Shown: one piece after another, positions 8,285-17,279 of the stretch
Position numbering within the stretch: position 1 is the stretch's first letter
Layout: the number at the start of each line of letters is the position of its first letter
Assembly (NCBI GenBank): GCA_029266035.1
Contig: JAJUFH010000026.1
Coordinates: forward strand, 1 to 43,506
Reading direction: 5' to 3'
Length of the DNA stretch: 43,506 bases
Source: Sinomicrobium sp.
Lineage (GTDB): Bacteria; Bacteroidota; Bacteroidia; Flavobacteriales; Flavobacteriaceae
Position numbers and translations under genes: made by a program
The notes under the pieces: model-generated
The model's input: the letters and a program-made list of their open reading frames with translations, nothing else
The model's database searches: none
What the model was told of the DNA's origin: nothing

Positions 8285-9387
8285 CGTGTTTGTTTTCTAA
8301 AACAGGTTATAAAGATATAAAATTGTACGACAATCAGTACGGCTTCATATAGTGGTAGTAGCCACAAGAGGTTTTTCTCTCCCAATTTTTCCGAAATTTT
8401 ATATGCAGATATATACTGAACTATCCATTTGATGAGAAATAGGCTTGCCAGTATTGCGGTCTGTTTGCTTTGTGTGCCGGCTAATATCAATACGGGTATG
8501 GGTAGTACCCAAAAGAGAATCTGAGCTGAATAGAGGAAGGCAGATAAGAGGCGATCTTTGAGCTTGAAGTTGCGAAAAACGAGGAAGGCTTCTCTTTTGC
8601 GGTGTATCCACGTTCGGTAATCGGGAACATTCACAGCTTTGGTGTGCGCAGGTGGAGCGATACAGATGGTCGTGTTTTTGGCTGTGGCAACTTCGTTGAT
8701 AAAGAGCTCGTCCTCTCCGTTGCTCATATTCATATGGCTTATAAAACCGTTTACCTGATAAAACACGCTTTTGTGATAGGCTATATTACTTCCTTCTCCG
8801 GTGAATGGCAGTCCCGTTTTTGCGAAAGAAAGGTATTTAACAGATTTCATCAGTTTGTCATATCTGATGATGGCGTTGGAGAAAGATCCCTTAATTCTCT
8901 TTAGGGAAGAATATCCGAGAACTACGTTTTTGTCTTTGTGGAAAGACTTGCTCATATCCGCAAGCCAGTGTTCCGAAGCGGGTATGAAATTGTCTTCGGT
9001 AAAGATCATACAAGGGTATTTGGCGGCTTTTATTCCGAGGGTGAGTGCGTATTTCTTCTTGCCCCAGAACGCTTCGTTATTGATCACCTGTACAACCTTG
9101 ATATCGGGATACTGGCTTTGAAAGTGTTCTATGACCTCTGAGGTATGATCGGAAGAAGCGTCGTTTATAAGCACGACCTGAAAGTCAGGGTGTTTTTGCG
9201 CGAGTATATGCGGTAGTGTACTTTTGAGGATGTCAGCATTGTTTTTGGTGCGGATAAGTACAGAGACGGGAGTGATTTGTTTTGGATGCCTTTCATTGAC
9301 AACGCCACCCAGCCGACTAGACAATAAGTAATATGCTACGAGAACTCCGGTGCTTCCCGTTAACAGGCAAAGTAATACGGTGAGCAT
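8275..9387 (-). CDS. Family 2 glycosyltransferase, membrane-anchored
   Basis: The 370-residue protein has an N-terminal hydrophobic helix, a GT-A domain (SVLIRTKNNADIL at its start, then VLINDASSD, the EDN nucleotide-metal site, and NGEDELF), a WIHRKREAF segment comparable to the (Q/R)xxRW region of processive GT2 enzymes, and three to four C-terminal membrane segments. It probably moves a sugar from a nucleotide donor onto a lipid or glycan at the inner membrane; donor and acceptor cannot be read from sequence. It is the middle gene of a three-gene minus-strand operon and overlaps the sigma gene by 10 bp. Confidence 0.88.
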   Translation of the reverse strand: MLTVLLCLLTGSTGVLVAYYLLSSRLGGVVNERHPKQITPVSVLIRTKNNADILKSTLPHILAQKHPDFQVVLINDASSDHTSEVIEHFQSQYPDIKVVQVINNEAFWGKKKYALTLGIKAAKYPCMIFTEDNFIPASEHWLADMSKSFHKDKNVVLGYSSLKRIKGSFSNAIIRYDKLMKSVKYLSFAKTGLPFTGEGSNIAYHKSVFYQVNGFISHMNMSNGEDELFINEVATAKNTTICIAPPAHTKAVNVPDYRTWIHRKREAFLVFRNFKLKDRLLSAFLYSAQILFWVLPIPVLILAGTQSKQTAILASLFLIKWIVQYISAYKISEKLGEKNLLWLLPLYEAVLIVVQFYIFITCFRKQTRWK

Positions 9388-9405
9388 AAGTGATAGCCCG
9401 TGGAC

Positions 9406-9612
9406 TTAATTTTGATAAGCCTTTGGATCTTTACATTCTTGTTCGTCCGGCATTTTTCCGCAAAAGCTACACGGTTCTCCGGATTGGTTCAAAAAGGGAC
9501 TTTGGCTAGCGCAAGTGCCAGCAAATTTACCATCCTTTTTGGCCCATATCTTAATAGCAATACCGGCAAAAGCGAGAGCTAACAATCCTGTAGTAAGCAA
9601 AACTAGTTTCAT
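9406..9612 (-). CDS. Small membrane protein with four cysteines, NqrM-like
   Basis: This 68-residue protein has one N-terminal membrane helix (about 3-23), then a short soluble tail with Cys34, Cys48, Cys51 and Cys60. One helix followed by G-S/T-C and then a CxxC plus another cysteine resembles NqrM (DUF539), which helps assemble the iron site of the Na+-translocating NADH:quinone reductase. The resemblance is in layout rather than close sequence, and no nqr genes lie in the window, so this is a suggestion only. The ATG at 9612 is preferred over an upstream extension because it puts the signal-like helix at the N-terminus. It precedes the glycosyltransferase by 18 bp. Confidence 0.7.
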   Translation of the reverse strand: MKLVLLTTGLLALAFAGIAIKIWAKKDGKFAGTCASQSPFLNQSGEPCSFCGKMPDEQECKDPKAYQN

Positions 9613-9637
9613 AGCGACAATCTTTCTATAGATACTG

Positions 9638-9645
9638 CAAAGATA
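9638..9645 (-). promoter_or_regulatory. -7 promoter element (TATCTTTG) of the small protein-GT-sigma operon
   Basis: Exact TAnnTTTG match, 26 bp upstream of the ATG at 9612. It lies between this operon and the preceding anti-sigma gene, so the three downstream genes likely form a transcription unit separate from the ECF/RskA pair. Confidence 0.6.
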
Positions 9646-9671
9646 CAAAACAAATTATGTTTTACCACGAG

Positions 9672-10430
9672 TTAACGCAGGTAAATGCTCGCTACGGTAT
9701 TTTCTTCAGTGGCGGTGATATTTCCTCCTTTGGGTTCGATAGTGATATTGTAGCTTTTAGCATCTTCCTTAAAGGGGATAGAAAGCAATTTGTTTTGGGT
9801 GTTTTCCAGTATGCCCAAACTTTCCATTTTGCCATTTACTTCTGCCCACATCTGGAATACCTGCTCTTTGGGGAGTTCTGGTAGAGATACAACGTTTATC
9901 ATTGACAGTTTTTCAACGGGGTCTATATAGGCTACTGTTTTGAGATTTTTAGCTCTGCGGTTTCCTTGAAGTACATATTTTCGGGTCTTGGGATTGTTGA
10001 GAATGAGAAACTGGTTTTTTACATCATCTAACTTTGAATTGGTGTTTAGGATATCGCTTTTTAAGGCGGCAATCTCTTCGTTGACTGATCCGTTTTTTTG
10101 TAACAACAATTTGTTTTGGTACAGTAAAACGATAGTAGAGGTACAGAATACCGCAGCTATTACGGCCGCCATATTGGTAAATCGGGGTACAAACCGTTTT
10201 TTTCTTCGAATGGCGTGTATCACATTTTTTTTGACTTTTTCGGGAGCTGGTTTAGCAAAAGACCGGGTGTAATTTTCTAGGTCTTCTTCCAGTTCGGTGT
10301 ACTTTCGCTTTACCTCCGGATATTTGGCTATGCAGTTTTCAACATAAACGTTTTCCTCTGGTGTGGTAGTTCCTATGAGATATTGCTCCAGCAGATCACT
10401 TTCCAGTATCTTTTCCATGTCATTTTTCAT
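9672..10430 (-). CDS. RskA-family anti-sigma factor
   Basis: The 252-residue protein has a cytoplasmic N-terminal sigma-binding part (about 1-90, with the E-Q-Y-L-x-G-x-x-x-x-E-E pattern typical of anti-sigma N-termini), a membrane segment (about 94-114), a short coiled coil and a periplasmic RskA-like domain (about 155-252, including LPELPKEQVFQMWAEV). It should hold the sigma factor encoded just upstream at the inner membrane until a signal causes its release. The N-terminus lacks an obvious HxxxCxxC zinc site. The gap to the sigma gene is 38 bp. Confidence 0.9.
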   Translation of the reverse strand: MKNDMEKILESDLLEQYLIGTTTPEENVYVENCIAKYPEVKRKYTELEEDLENYTRSFAKPAPEKVKKNVIHAIRRKKRFVPRFTNMAAVIAAVFCTSTIVLLYQNKLLLQKNGSVNEEIAALKSDILNTNSKLDDVKNQFLILNNPKTRKYVLQGNRRAKNLKTVAYIDPVEKLSMINVVSLPELPKEQVFQMWAEVNGKMESLGILENTQNKLLSIPFKEDAKSYNITIEPKGGNITATEENTVASIYLR

Positions 10431-10468
10431 ATCAGATCTTTTTACCCCTGCTTTTTGTTGTATTTATT

Positions 10469-11002
10469 TTATTCGGTATCAAAAATTTTGCGCAATTCTC
10501 GCAGTCCAATCTTTAGACGAGACTTCACTGTTCCCAGAGGGATATCGAGTACTTCACTGGCTTCCTGTTGTGTCATGCCCTGAAAGAACAGGGCTTCGAG
10601 AATCACCTGATATTTTAAATCTAAGGAGGCGAGATGCTTTCCTATATCCAGATGCTCGGGTTTAATAGCATCGATACCTATATTATATACGTTGGAAATA
10701 TCCAGTTGGATTTTCTTTTCTTCTTTTACACTGCTATTTCTCACTTTGTCGATGGCTGTATTTCTGATAATACGGTACATCCACGTAAAGAGCTTGGCTT
10801 TTCCAGTATCATAAGTATGTGCTTTTTTCCAGATTTTCATCAATCCTTCCTGAAGCGCATCTCGAGCCAGTTCCTCGTCAGATGTGATCTTGAGCGCAAT
10901 ACCGTATAAAGCGTCACCGTAGTAATCGTAGAGCATGGTCATTCCCTTTTCATCTTTCTCGATGAGCAGGTTCACAATGTTGATTTCCAGTAGAGAAGAC
11001 AT
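10469..11002 (-). CDS. ECF sigma factor (SigK-like) paired with RskA
   Basis: The 177-residue protein has sigma region 2 (about 20-90: DEELARDALQEGLMKIWKKA and the TWMYRIIRNTAIDKVR segment) and region 4 (about 120-175: FFQGMTQQEASEVLDIPLGTVKSRLK). It is directly followed by the RskA-family anti-sigma gene, the usual order for this system. Closest in pattern to SigK-type sigmas of Bacteroidota, often linked to envelope or oxidative responses; its regulon is unknown. A housekeeping-type -7 element lies upstream, so basal expression probably does not require its own activity. Confidence 0.9.
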   Translation of the reverse strand: MSSLLEINIVNLLIEKDEKGMTMLYDYYGDALYGIALKITSDEELARDALQEGLMKIWKKAHTYDTGKAKLFTWMYRIIRNTAIDKVRNSSVKEEKKIQLDISNVYNIGIDAIKPEHLDIGKHLASLDLKYQVILEALFFQGMTQQEASEVLDIPLGTVKSRLKIGLRELRKIFDTE

Positions 11003-11048
11003 GATGTCGGGAGTTGGGTGAAACTTTACACTGCTTAAACAGCTTACC

Positions 11049-11056
11049 CAAAGGTA
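11049..11056 (-). promoter_or_regulatory. -7 promoter element (TACCTTTG) of the ECF/RskA operon
   Basis: Exact TAnnTTTG match, 47 bp upstream of the ECF sigma ATG at 11002. Confidence 0.55.
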
Positions 11057-11102
11057 TCAAATAATGTTTTTAAAGGAAAGTTTTTTTGATTTTCACTACA
11101 AT

Positions 11103-12116
11103 TTAAAGTACGTTTACTTCAGGTTCGAGCATTACTCCAAATTCCTCGTTTACTTTCTCTCTGATACGCGAGGCCAACTGCCATATTTCCCGTCCCGTTG
11201 CACCGCCGTAGTTAACCAGTACAAGGGCTTGTTGCGGGTGTACTCCGGCTGCACCGAAGCGTTTGCCCTTAAAACCACACTGTTCTATCAGCCATCCTGC
11301 AGGGATTTTTACCTGATTGTCGGGCAGGGGATAGGAGGGGGCTTCGGGATAGTGTTTCAATATTTTTTTGAAGGTGTTTTCCGAAATAACAGGGTTCTTG
11401 AAAAAACTGCCTGAATTCCCAATTTTCCGAGGGTCTGGAAGTTTGCTTTGCCGGATAGAAATTACAGCATCAGAGATATCTTTAATTCCCGGTTCTGATA
11501 TACCTCTTTGATCGAGTACCTGCGATATGGCTCCATAGTGTATGCGGATATGGTGGTCTGTACGACGGAGGCGAAAGGTGACTGCGGTGATGATGTATTT
11601 GCCCTTGGCTTCTCGCTTGAAGATAGAGTCTCGGTAGCCAAACCGACATTCTTCTCTCGAGAAGACACGGGTTTTTCCGGTAGCTATCTCTAGGGCTTCG
11701 CAAGATTCGAAAACGTCTTTGAGTTCTACGCCATATGCTCCTATATTTTGAATGGGAGCTGTTCCCACATTTCCCGGAATAAGTGATAGATTCTCCAAGC
11801 CTCCGTATCCTCGTTCTAAAGCCCATAGCACAAAATTGTGCCAGTTTTCACCAGCTCCTGCTTTTACAAGTACGTCGCTTCCGTCTTCCGCTTCCAATTC
11901 AATTCCCTTGATTTGGATGCGAACGACCAATTTTTCGACGTCAGCTGTGAGCAGGATATTACTGCCGCCTCCTAGGATAAGTTTTTCAGGATAATTTGGC
12001 TTGGAGAGTATTTCCAGCAATTCATTTTTGTCGGAAACCTCAACAAAATACCTCGCGCGCGCATCGATTCCGAAAGTGTTGTAATTTTTGAGCGATATGT
12101 TTTCTTCGATGTGCAC
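11103..12116 (-). CDS. murB: UDP-N-acetylmuramate dehydrogenase MurB
   Basis: MurB reduces UDP-GlcNAc-enolpyruvate to UDP-MurNAc in peptidoglycan synthesis. The 337-residue FAD enzyme shows the N-terminal NTFG motif, the FAD-binding GGGSNIL, the IPGNVGTAPIQNIGAYGVE segment, YRDSIFK, and the catalytic GNSGSFFKNP serine motif. Its length and the GxYG-type insert fit the type I (E. coli-like) group. No in-frame ATG precedes the conserved N-terminus, so the GTG at 12114-12116 is the start. It follows the aminotransferase by 29 bp. Confidence 0.96.
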   Translation of the reverse strand: MHIEENISLKNYNTFGIDARARYFVEVSDKNELLEILSKPNYPEKLILGGGSNILLTADVEKLVVRIQIKGIELEAEDGSDVLVKAGAGENWHNFVLWALERGYGGLENLSLIPGNVGTAPIQNIGAYGVELKDVFESCEALEIATGKTRVFSREECRFGYRDSIFKREAKGKYIITAVTFRLRRTDHHIRIHYGAISQVLDQRGISEPGIKDISDAVISIRQSKLPDPRKIGNSGSFFKNPVISENTFKKILKHYPEAPSYPLPDNQVKIPAGWLIEQCGFKGKRFGAAGVHPQQALVLVNYGGATGREIWQLASRIREKVNEEFGVMLEPEVNVL

Positions 12117-12145
12117 GGCAAGAGAATTAACAGAGGAGGTTTTGT

Positions 12146-13342
12146 TTACAGTTTGTCTGGGTATACTTTAAGAGCTTCTCTAAGGATGTTGACAGCTGTC
12201 TTTAAATCTTCTTTTTTGAGGACATAGGCGATACGAACCTCACGTGTGCCCATTCCCGGAGTGGAGTAAAATCCTGCAGCCGGAGCTACCATTACGGTCT
12301 GATTTTCGTATTGGTAACTCTCTAAAAGCCATCGAGCAAAATCATCTGAGTTTTTAACAGGTAGTTCTGCAATACAATAAAAAGCTCCTTTGGGTTTGGC
12401 TACTTTTATGCCTTCGATGGTTTCGAGTTCGCTGATCAACAGATTTCTTCGTTCGGTGTATTCTTGCAGCACCTCGTCGAAATAGTTTTGCGGTGTTTGT
12501 AGTGCTGCTTCACTGGCCATTAGCGCATAGGTAGGCGACGACAATCTGGCTTGAGCGTATTTCAGCACAGTAGAAATTACCTCCTTGTTTTTGGATACCA
12601 GACATCCGATTCTCGCCCCACACATACTGTAGCGTTTGGAAACAGAGTCGATCATGATGGCATGAGACCCCAGTCCTTCTTCCTGCATTACGGAATAGTG
12701 TTCGGCACCGTCGTAGGTAAATTCTCTGTATACTTCGTCTGTAATGAGGAAAAGATCGTGTTTTTTTACGATTTCAGCGAGTTTTTTAATCTCCTCTCTG
12801 GAATAGAGGTACCCTGTCGGGTTACCGGGATTACAAATCAGTATAGCACGTGTTTTGGAAGTGATAAGCTCTTCAAAAGCCTCTATAGGAGGAAGGGCAA
12901 AATTGTTGTCTATGGTCGATATCACAGGGACGACCTTTACTCCAGAAGCTGTGGCAAAACCGTTGTAATTGGCATAAAATGGTTCGGGTATAATGATTTC
13001 GTCACCGTAGTCGGCAACAGCTCCCATAGCAAACATCAAGGCTTCAGAACCACCGGTGGTCACCACAATCTGATCGGCAGAAACCTGAATGTCATTTTTT
13101 GCGTAATAGGCCGCGAGTTTCTCGCGATACTGTTCAGAGCCTTCGCTTCTGCCGTATTCAATGATTTCTAAGTTGTTGTTCTTTACCGCGTCGAGAGCTA
13201 CCTGAGGGGTTTTAATATCAGGTTGACCGATGTTGAGGTGATATACTTTACGACCTTTTTTTTTGGCATTCTCCGCAAAAGGAACGAGTTTTCGGATAGG
13301 AGATTCGGGCATCAACTGACCTTTGTGTGATATTGATGGCAT
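12146..13342 (-). CDS. PLP-dependent class I/II aminotransferase (aspartate aminotransferase-like)
   Basis: The 398-residue fold type I enzyme has an N-terminal LNIGQPDIKTP motif, TTGGSEALMFA for cofactor phosphate binding, CNPGNPTGYLYS, the LITDEVYREFTY aspartate region, the PLP lysine in DSVSKRYSMCGARIG, and an R-E-V-R-I-A-Y motif with the substrate carboxylate arginine. The AspC-like subgroup has broad specificity, so aspartate, aromatic or branched substrates cannot be separated by eye. It is the first gene of a probable operon with murB. Its upstream region shares two overlapping palindromes with the divergent protease gene. Confidence 0.9.
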   Translation of the reverse strand: MPSISHKGQLMPESPIRKLVPFAENAKKKGRKVYHLNIGQPDIKTPQVALDAVKNNNLEIIEYGRSEGSEQYREKLAAYYAKNDIQVSADQIVVTTGGSEALMFAMGAVADYGDEIIIPEPFYANYNGFATASGVKVVPVISTIDNNFALPPIEAFEELITSKTRAILICNPGNPTGYLYSREEIKKLAEIVKKHDLFLITDEVYREFTYDGAEHYSVMQEEGLGSHAIMIDSVSKRYSMCGARIGCLVSKNKEVISTVLKYAQARLSSPTYALMASEAALQTPQNYFDEVLQEYTERRNLLISELETIEGIKVAKPKGAFYCIAELPVKNSDDFARWLLESYQYENQTVMVAPAAGFYSTPGMGTREVRIAYVLKKEDLKTAVNILREALKVYPDKL

Positions 13343-13438
13343 AATAGCAGTTTCTTGTGGTTAATTAATGATAAATACTGCAGGGGTGACTGTTGTTTTA
13401 GAATGCCAAAGGGCATTGTTGATAAACTTACATCAGAC

Positions 13439-13459
13439 GCACTGCAGTGCAAATTTGCA
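13439..13459. promoter_or_regulatory. Two overlapping perfect palindromes between divergent genes
   Basis: GCACTGCAGTGC (13439-13450) and TGCAAATTTGCA (13448-13459) are both perfect 12-bp palindromes sharing TGC. They lie about 97 bp upstream of the aminotransferase ATG and 119 bp upstream of the protease ATG. A dimeric regulator site is possible, though no factor is known to me. Confidence 0.4.
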
Positions 13460-13578
13460 AAATAATTCCTAAGTGATATATGTTAGGTGTAAATATTGTG
13501 ATTAATATTTACGTTAAAGTTTTTAATGATGTTTTTGTAAGGGGAACTAATGATTATATTAGTAATATATTGTTTTTT

Positions 13579-14919
13579 ATGTTAAAAAATACGATAAATT
13601 TTATCTCAGTCATCTTGCTGCTGCTTCTGTTTCAGGTAGAGGTAGAGGGGCAGACTAAATTTGAACTACTTCCGGATCGGAATAAGCACAGTGTAAAATT
13701 TCAGTTGGTGAACAATCTGATAATTATCCCTGTCGAAGTTAATGGAGTAGTCTTGTCGTTTATTTTGGACAGCGGGGTGAGCAAACCTATACTGTTTAAC
13801 CTCGGTTCCGAAGATCCTCCTGAGTTTTCAGATTTTGAGACAATTTTTATTCGTGGACTGGGGGATGGAGAGGCTATACAAGCCTACCGATCTGGAGATA
13901 ATATTATAAAAATCGGTGAAGCGGTTGTAAACGACAAGAGCGATCTCTATCTCATACTGGATCAGGGGATTAATTTTGCCCCGAGACTCGGTATTCCTAT
14001 ACACGGAATTATAGGTGCTGAACTGTTCAGAGATTTGATTGTGGATATAAGTTATTCAAGAGAGAAAATCCGTTTCTACAAGCCGGGAAGTTATCGTTAC
14101 AAAAGATGTAGAAAATGTTATACCTTGGATTTAGATATGATACACAACAAGCCATACCTACAGGCTGATGTTGTACTGAACGGGCAGAGGGAAGCGGTTA
14201 AATTATTAATCGATTCCGGAAGCAGTGATGCACTTTGGTTATTTGACAGAAAGAGCAATGGCTTGTCGGTTCCGAAGCGACATTTTGACGATTTTTTGGG
14301 TAGGGGGCTGAGCGGAAGTGTGTACGGGAGTCGCGCTAGAGTAGAGAAATTACAACTCGGAGGGTTTGAGTTCAAGAGTGCCAAAGTGGCTTTTCCTGAC
14401 TCTATTTCTTTACAACACCTTCAGAGCCTGAGTGAAAGGGATGGCAGTATAGGGGGAGGGATACTGAAACGTTTTGATGTGACTGTAGATTACACTGGGA
14501 AAAAGATAAGACTCAAACGAAATAGGTATTTCAGACAACCGTTTAAGTACAATATGAGCGGTATAGAACTTCAACACAACGGAATGCGAATTGAAAGGGT
14601 GCCAGATCGAAATATCCGTAAGTCTCCGGGCTATGGAGAAACGCCTAAAACGCAGCGGATAATGTCCGAGCAATTGTCGAAATACAGCCTGTATCCCACC
14701 TTCGAAATCGCTGAAATACGGAGTGGTAGTCCTGCAGAAGATGTTGGTTTGGAGAAAGGAGATGTGATATTTTCGGTCAATGGAAAACGAGCTTCCGGAC
14801 ACTCGTTGCAAGAAATGATATCCCTGATGAATGTGAAAGCTGGAAAAAAAATACGATTGACCGTAGAGCGCGACGGTGAAAGGCTGCAATTTGTGTTTCG
14901 GTTAAGAGAAGTGCTATGA
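13579..14919 (+). CDS. Secreted aspartyl protease-like protein with two DSG halves and a PDZ domain
   Basis: The 446-residue protein has an N-terminal signal peptide, two retropepsin-like halves with active-site style motifs ILDSGVS (Asp64) and LIDSGSS (Asp212), and a C-terminal PDZ domain (about 370-446, with GSPAEDVGLEKGD). Such proteins are annotated as aspartyl protease family in Bacteroidota, and their substrates are largely unknown. The two halves in one chain could form a pepsin-like pseudo-dimer. Translation can start at 13480, but the ATG at 13579 gives a proper signal peptide and is preferred. It is monocistronic, with a strong hairpin terminator after it. Confidence 0.88.
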   Translation: MLKNTINFISVILLLLLFQVEVEGQTKFELLPDRNKHSVKFQLVNNLIIIPVEVNGVVLSFILDSGVSKPILFNLGSEDPPEFSDFETIFIRGLGDGEAIQAYRSGDNIIKIGEAVVNDKSDLYLILDQGINFAPRLGIPIHGIIGAELFRDLIVDISYSREKIRFYKPGSYRYKRCRKCYTLDLDMIHNKPYLQADVVLNGQREAVKLLIDSGSSDALWLFDRKSNGLSVPKRHFDDFLGRGLSGSVYGSRARVEKLQLGGFEFKSAKVAFPDSISLQHLQSLSERDGSIGGGILKRFDVTVDYTGKKIRLKRNRYFRQPFKYNMSGIELQHNGMRIERVPDRNIRKSPGYGETPKTQRIMSEQLSKYSLYPTFEIAEIRSGSPAEDVGLEKGDVIFSVNGKRASGHSLQEMISLMNVKAGKKIRLTVERDGERLQFVFRLREVL

Positions 14920-14950
14920 TTGTAGATGGGGATAGACAGGTGGAACAAAG

Positions 14951-14980
14951 AAAAAAGCCCGGTTAATGCCGGGCCTTTTT
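14951..14980. terminator. Bidirectional hairpin terminator between the protease gene and pnp
   Basis: GCCCGG (14957-14962) pairs with CCGGGC (14969-14974) around the loop TTAATG. The stem has an A run on its left and a T run on its right, so it can terminate the converging protease and pnp transcripts. Confidence 0.85.
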
Positions 14981-15002
14981 GTAGTCGGTAAACCTTTGGT
15001 TA

Positions 15003-17156
15003 CTAACGGTTTTTATGCTCTTTTCTCTCACTGCCTTCTTTTCTTGCAGGTCGGGGGATTAGAGCTTTACGAGATACTTTTGGCTTTTTTGTTCTAGGGT
15101 CGATACCGAAGTATTTTACTTCGAAAACATCGCCCATATTGACGACGTCGGATACGTTTTCTGTACGTTCCCAAGCCAATTCAGATACGTGTAATAAGAC
15201 TTCGTTTCCAGGTGCTTTTGTATATTCGACGACGGCACCGAAATCGAGCATTTTAATTACTTTTACTTCGTAAACCTCACCTACTTCCGGCTTGAATAGC
15301 AAAGCGTCGATTTTAGCTAAAACAGCATCGATACCTTCTTGATTAGTGCCCAAGATTTCGACGATACCTTGTTCGTCTACTTCGTTGATAACAATAGTGG
15401 TATCGGTAGCTTTCTGCAATTCCTGAATCACTTTTCCACCAGGACCAATCAGCGCACCGATAAAATCTCCCGGAATAGTTCTAGTTATGATTTTCGGAGC
15501 GTGAGCTTTTACTTCAGCATTTGGTTTTGCAATGGTTGAAGTAAGTTTCTCCAGGATGTGCAAACGTCCTTCGCGAGCTTGTTTTAATGCAGTTACCAAA
15601 ATGTCGTATGGCAATCCTTTTATCTTGATGTCCATTTGGCAGGCAGTAATTCCGTCGGCAGTTCCTGTTACTTTAAAGTCCATATCTCCGAGGTGATCTT
15701 CATCACCAAGAATATCAGACAACACTGCATGACGCTCACCATCTGAAATAAGTCCCATAGCAATACCCGACACCGGTTTTTTCATTTGAACACCAGAATC
15801 CATCAACGCCATAGTTCCGGCACATACAGTGGCCATAGACGAGGAGCCATTAGATTCAAGTACTTCAGAAACTACCCTTACGGTATAAGGGGTGTCTTCA
15901 GGAATCATTCCTTTTAGTGCGCGTTGTGCCAAGTTTCCGTGACCTATTTCACGACGAGAAGTTCCTCTTATCGGGTAGGCTTCACCAGTACAGAAGGGTG
16001 GGAAATTGTAGTGGAGATAAAAGTTTTCCTCTCCCTGTTGTGTCGGCAGGTCGATAATGTTAGCCTCTCTAGAAGTTCCGAGAGTAACAGTTGCAAGGGC
16101 TTGTGTTTCTCCACGAGTAAAGATAGCCGACCCGTGAACTGACGGTAAATAATCTACTTCACACCAGATAGGACGAATCTCATTCGTCTTTCTTCCGTCT
16201 AAGCGAATACCTTCGGAAAGCGTGAGCTCTCTTACTGCTTCTTTTTCTACTTTGTTGAAATAGCTAGAGATCAGAGCCTCATTTTCTTCCAGTTCTTCTT
16301 CGCTAAAAAGGGCTAAAACCTCGTCTTTTACTGCAGAAAAAGCTTCGCTGCGTTCTCTTTTGCTGTAGCCGCTTTTTGCGATTTTGTATATTTTGTCGTA
16401 AGCTGCTTCACGTACTTTGGCGGCGATGTCTTCGTCTGTTTTGGCAATGGTGTATTCTCTTACAGGTTTTTTGCCAAAGGCCTCTGCCAGTCGTACTTGT
16501 GCTGCACATTGAACCTTGATGGCTTCGTGGGCAAACTGAATGGCATCAGCCATTTCTTCTTCAGAAATCTCTTTCATTTCCCCTTCTACCATCATCACAG
16601 AATCTTCAGATGCACCGATAATCATATCGATATCAGATTCTACGAGCTGTTCGCGACTTGGGTTGATAACAAACTCTCCGTTTATACGACCTACTCGAAC
16701 TTCAGAGATAGGGCATTCAAACGGAATGTCAGACAATTGGATAGCTGTCGAAGCGGCCAGTCCTACTAGCGCATCAGGCATTACCTCTTCGTCGTGAGAC
16801 ATGAGTTGTATCATTACCTGTGTTTCGTTCTTATAGTCAGATGGAAACAAGGGGCGGAGTACGCGGTCTACGATACGCATGGTCAACACCTCGCGGTCGC
16901 TAGGTCTGGCTTCCCTTTTGAAAAATCCTCCTGGATAACGACCAGCTGCCGCAAATTTTTCTCGGTAATCTACAGTGAGTGGAAAGAAATCCATCGCACT
17001 CTCTTTATAAGACGATACTACGGTACAAAGTAACATTGTATTGCCCATTTGCACAACAACAGACCCGTGGGCTTGTTTTGCCAATTTTCCTGTTTCGATA
17101 GAGATGGTTCTACCATCTCCCAGATCGATAATTTCTCTTTTTACTTCAGGAATCAT
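15003..17156 (-). CDS. pnp: Polynucleotide phosphorylase
   Basis: The 717-residue 3'-5' exoribonuclease trimer subunit degrades RNA with phosphate. It has two RNase PH domains (the second carries the FFRREI-like SRREIGHG and [10 protein letters not shown] catalytic segments), a KH domain ([14 protein letters not shown], about 560-620) and an S1 domain (about 625-700) with a basic tail. Its length and domain order are normal. It lies downstream of rpsO as in many bacteria, but here a hairpin terminator separates the two, so read-through or a separate promoter is needed. Confidence 0.97.
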   Translation of the reverse strand: MIPEVKREIIDLGDGRTISIETGKLAKQAHGSVVVQMGNTMLLCTVVSSYKESAMDFFPLTVDYREKFAAAGRYPGGFFKREARPSDREVLTMRIVDRVLRPLFPSDYKNETQVMIQLMSHDEEVMPDALVGLAASTAIQLSDIPFECPISEVRVGRINGEFVINPSREQLVESDIDMIIGASEDSVMMVEGEMKEISEEEMADAIQFAHEAIKVQCAAQVRLAEAFGKKPVREYTIAKTDEDIAAKVREAAYDKIYKIAKSGYSKRERSEAFSAVKDEVLALFSEEELEENEALISSYFNKVEKEAVRELTLSEGIRLDGRKTNEIRPIWCEVDYLPSVHGSAIFTRGETQALATVTLGTSREANIIDLPTQQGEENFYLHYNFPPFCTGEAYPIRGTSRREIGHGNLAQRALKGMIPEDTPYTVRVVSEVLESNGSSSMATVCAGTMALMDSGVQMKKPVSGIAMGLISDGERHAVLSDILGDEDHLGDMDFKVTGTADGITACQMDIKIKGLPYDILVTALKQAREGRLHILEKLTSTIAKPNAEVKAHAPKIITRTIPGDFIGALIGPGGKVIQELQKATDTTIVINEVDEQGIVEILGTNQEGIDAVLAKIDALLFKPEVGEVYEVKVIKMLDFGAVVEYTKAPGNEVLLHVSELAWERTENVSDVVNMGDVFEVKYFGIDPRTKKPKVSRKALIPRPARKEGSERKEHKNR

Positions 17157-17249
17157 AAAATGTTTTTAATTAATTATACAAAGGGTTCCGTCTGCCGACG
17201 GGCGTTGTGTTGTTGTAGTTAACCCAATGAAAATTACTTTGCCTAAAAC

Positions 17250-17274
17250 AAAAAAGAGGCACTCAGGCCTCTTT
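17250..17274 (-). terminator. Intrinsic terminator after rpsO
   Basis: A perfect 8-bp stem (17253-17260 with 17267-17274) has a 6-nt loop and, on the minus strand, ends in a run of T. It follows the rpsO stop by only a few bases. Confidence 0.85.
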
Positions 17275-17279
17275 CGGAA

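Noticed and set aside
9672-11002. ECF/RskA pair as the regulator of the PUL
   Set aside because: It is more than 12 kb away, and the PUL SusC has no STN signalling extension. The PUL has its own GntR gene with a shared motif.
13480-13578. Longer N-terminus for the aspartyl protease
   Set aside because: The extra 33 residues come from an AT-rich stretch and would bury the signal peptide; the ATG at 13579 gives a normal exported protein.
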